Shown here one piece after another: positions 51,016-62,523 of a stretch of 64,000 bases of DNA (the first letter of the stretch is position 1; the number at the start of each line of letters is the position of its first letter). A program made the translations under genes and the position numbers. The notes under the pieces were generated by a model. The model worked only from the letters and a program-made list of their open reading frames with translations, was not told the origin of the DNA and did not search any database. Source of the DNA: Ettlia oleoabundans (Eukaryota; Chlorophyta; Chlorophyceae; Chlamydomonadales); assembly GCA_019693395.1 (NCBI GenBank), contig JAAMXP010000619.1, positions 1 to 64,000 on the forward strand. The letters are read 5' to 3'.

Positions 51016-52968
51016 TCAATCAGTTCGTTGTGGGTGCACGCTGGCTAGCCAAGGAAGAAGCTGGCTGTGCACAAGCTCTGGTGCATCATCATGGGGGCAA
51101 TGACCCACATTGCGCAAGAAGTGGAACTGAGTGTTGGGCCGCTGCGATGACAAGGCTTGGAAGAAGAGCCCAACTGGGCCATCCGCAGGTGTCATTGGGT
51201 CCTGGTCTCCCCACAGAACAAGGAGGGGCTGAGAAATGCTGCCACTTGACAACAGCTTGTCAGGCCGTGGGCCAGGTGGCCCTGCAAAAAGGCACGGGCA
51301 GGGTACCTTGCCAATCTTGTTCGTTGTAATCAACTATACCAGCGTGATGAGCAACAGACTAACATACAGCATTCAATGCCACGCAAGTTTATCATAGTGG
51401 CCGGACAGCCCAACCCCACCTGTCAAGATGGATACAAAGGCGTCCAGGGCACCCTCGTCACAGCTAGGCTGGTAGATCAACTGCACCAGCTCGTCGTCAA
51501 CTGCTGCCTTGTTGCAATATACATTCTGCAATCGACAAGTGGAACACAAATGGGCTCCATAAGGCAGCGCAGCCTACCAGGCGGTCGTCATCAAGGATGG
51601 TGCACAGTGGTACAGCCTTGACACCCCTGCATGCAGAGTCACCTGCAGCACAGACCGGATGTTCTGTGGGGTTCTGAACCTGCAAGGCGTTGCAAGACAA
51701 AAGGAAGGAGCAGCACTGGTTTAAACGCATCTACAGGATGCTGCTATGGGGGATATCCGCTACTCTCCCACCTCCCCGACATGCAGTGGCAAGCTGACTA
51801 TTTTCCGGTAAGTCACACCTGTCAAACAGCTGCTGTGCAATACCGCGTCGCTGCAGCAGGTAATCGATCACCCAGAAAATTGGCAGTGCCAGCCTGATTC
51901 TCCAATCATCCCTGGAAGAAAGCGGCAAGAAAAGAGGGTGGGTTACATAACGCTGCTGGCAGCAGAAGCTGAACAGACTGTAGCACATGACATCCGCAAC
52001 CGACAGCTTCTGCCGGCGGCAGAACGGCGGCAGCAGCCCGCCGCTCACGTGATCGCTTTGTTGTTCATCCCGCCGGCACAATTCAGCAGAACCAGCCCAG
52101 CTACGCTTTGGGGCGCCGCATCGGCCACCATTAAGCATGCCAAGCTGCCGATGCTGTTGCCCACCAAGACGGCAGGGCGCTGCACAAACTCAGCCATGAA
52201 GTCCTGCAACTGGCTACTCCACAACTCCATCTGCGGTACATGACAGGGAACACATGTGCTGCTGGGATGCGCTAGAGGCAAGGCTGGCAACAAAACACCG
52301 CTTAGGCAGCCAGACTTAACGTTGGCTATTGGACCAACACCACGCAACTACATGAGCATACTGCCTTGGCATCAAGTTGCTTCTCGTGGCAGTAGCACCC
52401 TTTGGCAAAGGCAAAGGCAGCCCTCTGCCAGCAAGCAACTCACGCTGTAGGCAACCAGAGGCTTCTCGCTGCCGCCCTGGCCCAAGAGGTCTGGAGCGAA
52501 AACCTGCGTAGCTTGACAAGGCGGGTAACGCTGCTGAAATTGCCCAAGGCCTGCCGTACCTGCATCTGCATTGTTGGCGTCGCCCACCTTGTATCCTGCC
52601 AACGCAATTTCGTGGATGTTACTGCGCCAGTGTGCAGAGCTTGCTCCAAAGCCGTGGACCAGGACAACTGGGGGTCCACACCCAGCTGTGATGTACTTGA
52701 TGCGGTGACCCTGCCACACCCAGGTGTGCTCTGTCCATGCCGGATTCGCTGGTGCCGATGTCGAGCTGACAGTGTTGGAAGCACGCATGGCAACAGAAGG
52801 GAGGGTGGGGTTGCCGCCGGCGGTGCCGCTGCAGTCCAAGCCATTCAACAGCCGCTGTTCAACCATCACCAGGCCGCTGCGCCCCAAAGCCTTCCATTTG
52901 TGGCGTTGCACTGCCCACCCTGTTGCCTGAGCAGGGCAGCGGGCTATCCATTGGCCAACAGTAGACAT
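51016..52968 (-). CDS. Plastid alpha/beta hydrolase
   Basis: Seven phase-consistent minus-strand exons (52588-52968, 52444-52503, 52049-52230, 51819-51911, 51643-51679, 51420-51525, 51016-51281) give 374 residues from the ATG at 52968. The first 75 residues or so are Arg/Ser/Ala-rich, as in a transit peptide; the longer open frame upstream has no ATG. Domain marks are PPVVLVHGFGASSAHWR (oxyanion loop), VFAPDLLGQGGSEKP, the nucleophile elbow GNSIGS (S173), VLLNCAGGMNN, then GDQDP (D314) and NVGHCPHDDAPE (H347), which complete a Ser-Asp-His triad. The overall form matches plastid hydrolases near the pheophytinase/At4g36530 group. Pheophytinase itself is longer, so I do not assign that activity. 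Possible substrates are chlorophyll or lipid esters (inference). Confidence 0.88.
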
Positions 52969-53266
52969 GTGGGCAACCCCTTCGAGCCTTGCAGGGAGCA
53001 CAGCGGGCAGCTGTGGGTTTCTGGGACCACAGAATCACACCACAGTAAGCAACACACGGTGTTAACGCGGGACATCAGCGGAATTCCACGAGGTTGACAT
53101 CAAGGTGGACAGTGCCAGCTCCGAGCTCCGAGCACTGTCCGCATGCGGCCGCAGCTCCCCAGCTGGGCTGCCTAGCAGAGCCTCACCATTGAAGTTTTCT
53201 CCAAACGATCAAAGCTTTTCAGTAGGGTGTCAGCAGGGTAGGCGCAGAAGCCAAGCATCACGCACG
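52969..53266. promoter_or_regulatory. Shared divergent promoter region, hydrolase and RRM genes
   Basis: 298 bp lie between two ATG codons on opposite strands, so both promoters and leaders must overlap or abut. No specific element was identified. Confidence 0.5.
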
Positions 53267-56200
53267 ATGCAGGCGGCTGGAGCGCCTGGAGGGGTTTGGC
53301 CGGCTGCCACCCCGCCGATTTTTATTCCGCAGAGTGGAATGCCGCTTGCGGGCGTTCTGCCCCTCACAACGACAATGTCAGGAGCGGCAGGTCAGTCGCA
53401 GGCGGGAGACGGACTTGGAGGGCCAGGCACAGGCGCAGGCAGGCGCAGGGAGGTGAGCGAGCAGTGTCTGAACCGATGCCGCGCGGGAAACACGCAGTCC
53501 TCAAGCTTGCACGTCGCCCCGCCGTCGACACCGTCGCAGCTTGCTGCCATTTAAGCATATACTTCTCGTTTGAGCAAAAAACAACTGCCTTGTTGCTATG
53601 CTAACCTGTTTTGCAGCTGACCTTCATCCCTGGCAAGGTGAGAGGCCGGTGGCTATGCAAAACAGCTGCCGCCCCATGGGTTCATCACACCATATGAGCG
53701 CTGCACAGAGCCAGGCAGGCCTGCTTCTGATCCAGCTGCTCCATTCCCTGTGCCACGTTCCCCCAGGCTTACCTTTCCTGACCTGCACTCGTAGCCTGCC
53801 CCCCTCCGTGGCTGCCTGCAGGTCTTCCTAGGCGGCATTTCCAACGACACCAACGAGGAGAGTTTGCAGGCCTACTGCGGGCAATGGGGCGAGATCACGG
53901 ATGTGCACGTCATGAAGGGAAAGGGCTACGCATTTGTCACCTTCGCAGCGGTACCAACAGCACAAGCCTTCCTCGAGGTATGCAGGAGGCAGTATGGGGG
54001 CCCCTTTCAACAGCATGGCACGCGCATGAGCAGGCTGGACAACGCGTGAAGTGGCACCAAGCTGGACGCGTGCAAACGAGGATTGAGCTGCAGAATTTGG
54101 CAACTCACATCCCACTGATTTGCCTGCTACAACATACACACACACAAATGCACGCGCTCGCCCGTCATATTCTGCATTCCTGCAGCACCGTGAGCACTAC
54201 ATAGACGGGCGTAAGGTGGACGCCAAGGCAGCAGTGCCCAAGGACCAGGGCGGCGGCGGCAAACTTACGCGCAAGCTGTTCGTGGGCGGCATTGGCGACG
54301 TGTCCGACGCCGAGTTTCAGGCGCACTTTGCAAACTTGGGGCTCGTAGAGGTGCGGTGGAAGAAACTGCGGTGGCACCTTGGCTTGAGTTGTACAGCCTG
54401 CTTGCTGACCACCACCCAGCAACCCATGCTTGGTTGCATCGCTGTGCATTGGGGCTCGCTAGCTGGGCCTTGCTGCCTCCACCGCCGCTGCCCTGCCTGT
54501 TCTCCTTATTGCTCCCCTGCTATGCTGCCTGGCTGCCAGGTGGGCTAAGCAACGCGCGCGCGTACGCGCGTGCCCCCCCCCCCACCCCACCACACACACA
54601 AACACACACCACCACCACACACACACACACACCCTGCCCCCCAACAGGAGTGTATCGTGCTACGTAAGCCCGATGGCAGCTCGCGCGGGTTTGGGTTTGT
54701 GACATTTGCCGACGAGGTGTGCGTGGAGAAGTGCCTGGTGATGGAGCACCACCTGGCAGGCAGACGCGTGGACGTGAAGCGCGCGGTCGGCAAGGATCAG
54801 CAGGACACTGGTGGCGGCGGCATGGGAGCCAGAGGTGCGGCGTGGGCGGGCATGCGGGATATCAGGCGCAGCTTGGTGGTGGGCATGGCAAAGGATGGCT
54901 GCCAGCATCTGCAACGCCACGTGCCGTGCAGCTTGCTCACTGTTGTTTGTGCTGGGTGTGCGTGCCCTAACCGATAGAATGACAACGAATTGCCGTGCTG
55001 CAGGTGGTGGCATGGTCGGCATGCAGCAGATGGGGGGTGGGCGTACGCAGGGCATGGGCAGCCAGGACAGGACGCAAGACTGGACCTGTGCAGAGTGCGG
55101 CAACACAAACTACGGCTGGCGGCACACATGCAACAGGTTTGCTAGCTACTCTACATGAAGGCTGGGCCAAATGCTGCCTGGGTTCCTTTGTGGTGAGCAG
55201 TTTGGTTGTCTCCACGGCTGACGGCAGGAAGGCTGCCGAGTTTGCTCACAGCATTGGCACTGTTCCAGGACGTGACTGTTGGTACTGAACCGCCAACGCT
55301 GCTACTACTCCAGGTGCAAGACGCGGCGCAGCAATGTCCCTGGTGGTAGCACCGGGGGGGGCGCTGGCGGCAATGCTGGCGGCTACGGCGCTGGTGGCGG
55401 CGGCAGCGCTACAGGCATGGGGATGGGCATGGCGGGTGGCAGCATGATGAACCCGGCCATGCTGGGCATGATGCCGGCTGGGCTGATGGCGGGCATGCTG
55501 CAGAACGCCGGGATGCCAGGTGAGCCAGCTGATGAGGCCGAACAGAGTGGGCTCTGCTGTTCATGGGCTGGCTGGCCTGTTGACGTGTTCCTGACATGTT
55601 ACAGCATCACGAGGGGGGTGCTTTTGGGAGCCTTTGTGTCTGGGACTCACTGCCTACCTTGTTATGTGTGATGGTGCAGGCATGGCAGGCATGAACCCGA
55701 TGCAGAACCTGAACCTGGCAGCCATGGGTAGCATGGGCATGCCAGCAGGTGAGGCTGCCATGTACTTCTGTCTGCATGATGTTTGCCGATACTGTGTAGC
55801 GGCAGATAGGCAGTCACAGGCCTGAAGCTCAGGACCAAAGCTGAAATAAGGTTGGGAGTGCTGACCATGACTACCTGCCTTTGCAGGAATGGGCGGCATG
55901 CCTATGGGCACGATGGCCGGCATGCCAGCAATGATGGGGCTGGGAGGTAAGCGCAGCTGGCCGGCTGCTGATGACGCTGCCCTGGCGCTGCTCTTGTCAT
56001 GCCCAATGCAGGCTCCTTTATCCTGTACCACAGCCTCCATACATGTATCTTGCTCAGGGCTTGCCGTTCTCTCATCATACTGCACCCTTCTGTCCCCTCC
56101 CTCTCATGTCACTGCAGGCATGGATGCTTCCGGCATGAATGGGGCAGGTGCAGGTAGCATGGCAGGAGGCATGGGCGGGATGGGGGCTCTGATGGGCACC

Positions 56201-56422
56201 TACGGCCTCAACCCCATGGTCATGGCAGGCATGCAGGGTGGAGCAGGCAACTACACTGGCATGGGAGGCAATGCCGGGGGCTATGGCATGGCTGGCATGG
56301 CACCAGCAGGCCCCCCCCCGGGTGGTGCTTCGGAGGGTGGTGAGGATGCCGCTGGCGCGTATGGACGCATAACTGGCGGGCGCGGCACCACAGGCGGCCA
56401 GCAGCGGTACCGGCCCTACTGA
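53267..56422 (+). CDS. RNA-binding protein with two RRMs, RanBP2 zinc finger and Met/Gly-rich tail
   Basis: An hnRNP or Musashi-like protein. Ten phase-consistent exons (53267-53452, 53617-53637, 53822-53977, 54186-54350, 54648-54834, 55004-55136, 55314-55519, 55680-55748, 55887-55946, 56118-56422) give 495 residues. RRM1 has VFLGGISNDTNEESL and RNP1 KGYAFVTF. RRM2 has KLFVGGIGDVSDAEF and RNP1 RGFGFVTF, and ends GRRVDVKRAVGKDQ. A RanBP2-type finger follows (DWTCAECGNTNYGW, TCNRCKTRR), a fold that often binds single-stranded RNA. The last 190 residues are rich in Met and Gly (GMAGMNP, GMGGMPMGTMAGMP), which suggests a self-associating low-complexity tail, as in FUS/TAF15-like proteins. Exon 2 is 21 nt and encodes LTFIPGK just before RRM1. 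The target RNA and location (nucleus or cytoplasm) are not shown. Confidence 0.92.
54590..54633. repeat. CA-rich microsatellite in an RRM-gene intron
   Basis: CA and CCA repeats follow a C tract (54572-54589), close upstream of the exon-5 acceptor at 54647. They may act as the pyrimidine-rich tract. Confidence 0.85.
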
Positions 56423-57877
56423 CTGACTGACTGGCAGTAGGTCATCTGCTTTGCGCCAGTTCCGTGCCCTTCCTTCCTTAGGTCTCTAGTACGGCGGCCC
56501 TAGCTTGGCCCCATCTGTGTGTTGCAGCAAGAGGGTGAGTGTTTGTGGCCACACAAAAACTATGCCATCGAGCATGATACAGTCTTTGGTTATCTGGTCA
56601 GCTTCATTCGTCTATAGTTGACCAGCTCAAGAGTCTGTTTCAATGAAAAACATTATGCCGTTGCATTGACCCAGTTGTGGCTTTAAATTTAACTAGCAAT
56701 GAGGCAGTCGATTCCAATTGACTCAGCATTTGGCCTTTGATGGGCCCATACTAGGTTGCGCTAGAATCTGGAGATTGTTGAATGAGCATAAAAACGTCTA
56801 CGGTTTCAGCATAGCTTACTTGAATTAGGAGGCTCGTCCGTGGCCTATGCTCTGTTCGTTTGCCCGCCTTACAGCGGTTTGCATGTGCTACAGTCAGTAT
56901 GGTTAGGGTGGCTAGACCATGGGCTGCTTGCTGTGTACTTGTAGAAGTTGCCCCCACCTAACTATTGCGCTCTCCCTTGTGACCAAGTCTTTGGCCAGTA
57001 GTATTGGAGCTTCAAGCAGTGTTCCCTCGTCTGCTGACATTTTTGCATACTCCGATTTCACAGTGAGCCCTCCTAGCTGTGGTAGATAGCAACTGGGTCT
57101 CATACCTCAGCTCTCGTGATTGACGGCTTTGTCGCTGGTTTTCATCAGCTCCTGGTTTACGCAAGGTCGAACATTATAGCTGTCTGGTAAAGACCTGGTC
57201 AGACTCATTTGACGTGAGTGTCTCTTGCTCTTTTTGCTAATGCTTTGCTTTTGGCCACATATGCTCCATTCACCATTGGTTTGGTTCCCATTCTCATCAA
57301 GTCTAAAATGGCTTGCAGCACTTGATGGTACTTCTTTGGGCGCGTTCCACTTGCTTCTTGCCAATGTCAATTACCTTTGCAGTTTTGTTCATGCAGGATT
57401 TGGACGTATTGGATGTCGCATGGTGCCTTTCAGGTAAGCGGGCATGCAAGTGCACCTCAGGCTACCTCAACCTCAAGTCCCTTCCATGCAGGCTGGGATG
57501 GACTGCTCAGTATCATCTTGCATCACTTGTGCGCTACCTTCCGGGCAGGGTTTCGTAGTTGCTCCAGAATCTGTCGTACGTATTGGTAGTATTTGTTGTT
57601 CCAGATGTTATATGTAAACAGCAACAACTCATGTTCAAAAGGCAGGATACTACGCTACGGGCAGAAAGAAATGCAAGCAATGCGGCAAGAAAGCCGCTAC
57701 GGCGGAGCACAGCAGGCAAAGGACAACATTGAGCCCAGCATGAAAGGATTCGAAATACAGAATTACCGAGGATCGGAAGGCGTGAGCTACAGCTGCAGCC
57801 CTCAACACCTCAACAAATGTTGAAGAGATGCATGTCTGGCAATGCGACTGTTGGCCATGTGAGCCATAACTGGTACA
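56423..57877. other. AT-richer intergenic tract, possible decayed coding remnant
   Basis: No supported gene in 1455 bp. Composition is clearly AT-richer than the flanks. On the minus strand around 57220-57370 one frame reads KKYHQVLQAILDLMRMGTK, then KSKALAKRARD before a stop, and 56912-57103 is another open stretch. This could be a decayed gene or mobile element, but I cannot name it. Confidence 0.35.
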
Positions 57878-59790
57878 TCACTCGTCCAACATGGCCAGCT
57901 CAATGGCATAGTCGTCGCGCTCCACGGATGGCGCGTTGGGGTCCACTGCCAGCTCAGCAAAGGTGCGCCCAAACTGCAGCTCGTATGCCTCGTCCTCTGG
58001 AACAGTCTCCAGCACCAAATCGCTGCAAGGAGGGTGCGTGGCAGCAAGTTGACGGCGTTTCTGGTGCTTTCCAGCAGATGGACACTTCTGGCAGCCAAAT
58101 GTTTGCTGCACTGCAGGAACCAGCTGAAGGCAGGCAGGATGGCAGGATGGTAGGCTAAGGGCCGCCAGGTGGCCTCACCTCATGGGGTATCCCACACACA
58201 TCAGCGCATAGCCCTGCAGTGATCGAGAGTAGATGCAGAGAGGATCCAGCAAATTGAGCCTCCATCATGTTCCTTAATTCTAAAGACTGCGCGGACTGCG
58301 ATGGAGGCGACTGGACCATGATGCAGCGCTCCACTTAATGGCCGCACATCACAGTACGCTAAGCTTCTGTTCTACAGCTTTGCGGTCCATGTTGTTCACC
58401 AGGCCCACAGCAGCCCCGGCCAACCACAGCCACCTCACATACCATGTGCACCCCTTGGCGCTATGCGCTCACCTGGTCCCGCAGGTGTTTTGTGAGCCCC
58501 AGACTTTGCGGCTGGAACATCTCTCCCTCCTTCACTTTGACCGTACACGCGGTGCAGCAGCCCATGCGGCAGGCGTAGGGCAGCTCGTAGCCCTGCTCCT
58601 CCGCCGCCCACAACACATACCTGCAGGGTGCGACGCAGGACGCAGGAATAGGTGTGCGCTGCCAAGCAGCAAGGAGACGGGCTTGAGCTGTGGGACTCGG
58701 GAAGCAAAGGCCAACTCTGCGATGTTCTTTCCCCCATTATCTGGCTTGCCAGCTGGTTGCACCTGTCTTCCGGCACCTCCACCTCCACCTCCTCCTCCGC
58801 ATAGTGGTTGACAATTTTGACCTTGAAAGTCTGCGCGCTGTCCAAGCCAGGGCCCTCACCCGACCCCTGCCCTGCAACGCCACCACGATACACCGCGCTG
58901 CCACCCTGCACAGCCCAGGCAGATGGGCAAAGTCGTAGTGACAAACCAAGCACCCAAGTCACAGCTGTTTGCAACAGCAAGCCATGCATGTTCCGCAAGG
59001 TAGCCTCCCCATCACAACAACAGGCACTGACACTCAGCCCGTAACAACTCACCACCAGCCGCGAGCCCGAATTGAATTCCTCCTGCAGCCACAGGTCTAC
59101 GGCTCCATCTCTCTCGTATAGCGCCTGCCACTCTGCGCTGGTCAGGCTGGCATAGCTCTTGGGCCGCTTGCTGGAATGCGAGTTGCCATCACCATCGCTT
59201 CCATTGCTGCTGCTGCTGGCATCATCGTCCTGGCTCGTGCTTGTTACATCTCCACCAATTGTGAGACCAATTGGGCCAAGACTGACACCAGCTGCATCCG
59301 CTACACGCTGCGCAACTTGAGCTGCGCTGCCACCCGTGCTTGCTTTCGCTGCTGGCGTTTTCTCCTGCAATGACCAAGGGGTGCGCAGGGGCTGTGGTGT
59401 AGCCAACCACAACATCATTGACTAGCAGCAATAGGCAGGGGCAGAGCACATGGCGACACAGACAGTAGATACAGCTCAGGCAGCGGAACAAGGGCGGGCG
59501 CACCAGGTGGACGTCCTTGCCGATGGTGAGACCAATAGGGCCTGCAAACCGCTCAAGGCAGTGAACTTTTCTGTCACACATGTTGAGCAAGAATGGCGCA
59601 AAGACAAGACCAAGGCAGAGGCACGCGGTGGGTTTTGCTCACCAAGCTCCGTCAGCTGCCCCAGAAGCCCCTTATTCTGGCCCTCCTCTCCTTTTGAAGC
59701 TTGGCAAACCACCCGAACGCCGCGCCGGCGCCTGCCGGCTGCTGGCGCTGCTACTGGGACAGGGACGGCAAGCGCTGCTGTTACGGTCAT
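57878..59790 (-). CDS. FDC2: Plastid ferredoxin with C-terminal extension, FdC2 type
   Basis: FdC2 is a plant-type [2Fe-2S] ferredoxin with a C-terminal extension, needed for normal photosynthetic electron transfer and chlorophyll levels in land plants. Seven phase-consistent minus-strand exons (59643-59790, 59504-59541, 59053-59364, 58763-58905, 58473-58620, 58179-58213, 57878-58022) give 322 residues. MTVTAALAVPVPVAAP to VRVVCQAS fits a transit peptide, so the ATG at 59790 is chosen. The cluster site is CRMGCCTAC (C231, C236, C239) with C269 in ALMCVGYP. The FdC2 hallmarks QPQSLGLTKHLRDQGYA, then VETVPEDEAYELQFGRTFAEL and ERDDYAIELAM..DE, close the protein. Arabidopsis FdC2 is about 180 residues. 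The extra N-terminal 110 or so include two copies of GPIGLTIG, in exons 2 and 3, and an acidic Ser-rich stretch. Confidence 0.92.
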
Positions 59791-60550
59791 GTCTAAAAGC
59801 GAAATTTGGAGCAACACAAGGTACAGTTCGGCATCAAACGCATTGAATGCGCGCGCCAAATCAGGATAATCCACACGTGGCATCCTCCTCAGCAGCTGCG
59901 GCCGCTGGGAGCGGCTAGGTCGCCCTGCTGCCCTGTTGCGCCACATTGAGAAATTTTGCTGTCCCAGCCCAGGGTACACGCACTGGGAACACATGATTCA
60001 ATAAACCAGTTCGGCAATCAGGGACACTGCTGCCGGTACTTGTCTTCTTTCAGGAACGCGCGCTGGTCACGGCCCTGGTTGGTTTCTGCCAGCTACCACC
60101 AATGCCCCCGTGTTGTACTGGTGACGGATTCCTTCCTCAATCCCTTTCTTGCCTGCTTTGCCGAGCCACACGCAAGCTCCTCCGTGTCTTGCCAAAGACC
60201 CAGATTGGTAAGCAGCAAAAACCATTGAGCAACCCCAAGGGACAGTGCTGCTCGTGAGTGGTGTTTTTTTTTATCCTTTCCGACAGGAAGAATATCAGCT
60301 GTCCATGCGCTCCAGAATCAGACATACGGTCTGCCGCCATGCCCGGCTGTCTTCTCACCCGCCCACAGTCTCGTGCCCGCCTTTCCTGCCCACCCACCCA
60401 CCCGCCTACACGCTGGGGCGGGCCCCAGCAGGCCTTCCCCTACCTTCCGTAGCTCAGGAACCAGTGCGTTCCATTGACGTCTTCCCAAGCGTTTTAAAAA
60501 TCGTTTGGCCAAGCAGAGTCAGGCCACAGCGTCAAGCGTGCCTGACGGCT
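59791..60550. other. Divergent intergenic region
   Basis: 760 bp between the FdC2 (-) and TRAP-alpha (+) starts. The minus frame continues open upstream to about 59994 with alternative ATG codons, so FdC2 could start slightly earlier. No element was identified. Confidence 0.45.
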
Positions 60551-62125
60551 ATGATGGCTCGGGCGATCGGGGTCGGTTTGCTGGTGGTAGCGCTATTACT
60601 GCTTGGTGAGTGCTGTAAGCTGTCCATGGCGGGCGATTTTAACAGCCCGCCCTGCACCGGTTTCAGACAGGTGCCTCGCGGTCCTCGCCGGCACTTCTAC
60701 CTTCTCTGTTGCGAACTACACCGCTTACCAGCTGCCTGGGCGGCATCGCGCCGCAGCCGCGTGAGTCACCCGCCATCAGCGGCCTGACCACCGCCGCTGA
60801 TGCTGCGGGCTGATTGTCGGCGGGCATGTCTGCAACCTACTGCTGGCGTCGTTCACTGCAGTGGGAGCGACCCGGGCTCAAGATGACAGCGGAGATGTGC
60901 AAGTGGTGCACTGGTGGCCGGAGAACCCCACCAAGTCGTTCTTCCCCGGCAAGGCAGCCAGCTGCGTCCTGGGCGTGCGCAACAGCGGGGTGGCGCCCCT
61001 GAACGTCACTTATGCCATGGCCAACCTGGCATCCCCCTACAACGCCACCATGAACCTTTTCAACTTCACCGGCTCGGTGCGCCTAGCTGCAGCAAGGGCT
61101 GCTGAGCTACTGGTGCTTTTGTTGATCCAGCTAAAATCAACTTGGGATGTTCTTGGGGAGGGTGCTTCAGCAGGGTGCTCCTCAACTCAGCACCAGTTGC
61201 ACAAATATCGCTGTCGGCACCTGCTTATGCCTCTGCTGCACCCGCTGCTTTTTTTGGCAATGTGTCACTGTCGCAGTACCTAGGCGATGTGGTGCTGGCG
61301 CCCGGCGAGGAGACCAGCGCCGAATACGCCATTTTCTTCCCACGCCAACTGCCTCCCCGTGAGTTTGTCCTCAAGGTCAGCCTCATCTACGCCCAGGGCG
61401 GCGCCTACCAGCAGAAGCTGTTCTTTAACGAGACCATCAACGTGATTGAGGAGCCCAGGTTGTTTGACCTACAACTCATCGGCCTATACCTCTTCTTCCT
61501 GGCAGCGCTGGCGCTTCTGGGTGAGTGGCACGTGTTGTGTTGTGGGCTGAGCCGGGACGTACTGCCTGCAAGCCAGGAAATGTCGCCGGTGGCCAAGTGC
61601 TGGCAGTGCCACTTGTGGCAATGAGCTTTTAGTGCTGCCAACTCCTTGCTGCTCCAGCCTCCTTCATAGTCAGCTATGAAGGAGGCTGCATCAAATTGGT
61701 CGCTGGACGCAATGCCACAGGCTGACCTTGTGCACAGCACTGCAATGTGCCCCCACCCCACACACCCATGTAGCCCCCCACTCGACCCTCTGCAGCTTAT
61801 GCGTTCCTGGAGTTTGCCAAGGGCAAGGGCTGGATCAAAAAGTCGAAGCCCGTTGTGCGGGCAGGTGCGCCTCTGGTGGCCTCCTAGGACGCATCTGTCC
61901 TGAGCAAGGCTGTTGGAGCAGACCAGCCTGCTTGCCCCTCATCAGCCCTCGCTGCCTGCGCTTTCATTTATTCAGTACGCTGTGCGTGCTGTGCACTGTG
62001 GGTTGCCTACAGACCACCTTCACTCCATGGATGCCTTTGTTCTTGCAGCTGCTACCTCCTCCAATAAGGATGAATGGCTGCGCGGCACTGCTGCCGACCC
62101 CAAGCTGCGCAAGAAGCAGACATGA
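60551..62125 (+). CDS. Translocon-associated protein alpha (TRAP-alpha/SSR1)
   Basis: A subunit of the TRAP complex next to the Sec61 channel in the ER membrane, which helps translocation of secretory proteins. Five phase-consistent exons (60551-60605, 60862-61076, 61277-61520, 61796-61864, 62049-62125) give 219 residues. The first exon codes for a signal peptide (MMARAIGVGLLVVALLLL). The lumenal domain has VHWWPENPTKSFFPGK, GVRNSGVAPLNVTYAMA and three N-glycosylation-type sites (NVT, NAT, NFT), then LAPGEETSAEYAIFFP and FFNETINVIEE. A transmembrane helix (QLIGLYLFFLAALALL) precedes a basic cytosolic tail (KGKGWIKKSKP, ending KLRKKQT). Length and layout match plant and algal TRAP-alpha. Confidence 0.93.
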
Positions 62126-62523
62126 AGCAGTAGGTGGTTGGGCTTCATCTTGGCGAACGCAGCCCTGCTTCAGCCGCCCTCTTCCCAGCTGATGGGAGGT
62201 GCAGCGGCCAGACTTGCTCTGCTGCAGCAAGCAGCAGACTACAGCCGCATACCCACCTTGCAAGACGCATATGGCCCAGTCCAATGCGCTGACGCCCTCC
62301 TGCTGCGCTGGCATGCGCTGACGCCCTCCTCGTTTGGTGCCATGTCAGCACTTTGCATGTTGGCCTTGTGCGTTTCCCCTCCCTTTATACTCACGCATAC
62401 CAGCACTGGCTGAATTTCTTCCATGTTATAAGGTTTCGTAGCCGGGGCAAAAAATCCCACCAAGGCTCTTGCGAGGCTCTTACGAGGCATTCCCCTTGAA
62501 CAACTTGAGCGAACTACGGCGTT

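Noticed and set aside
52969..53001. Longer N-terminus for the alpha/beta hydrolase
   Set aside because: The upstream open frame has only a GTG near 53001. The ATG at 52968 begins a good transit peptide.
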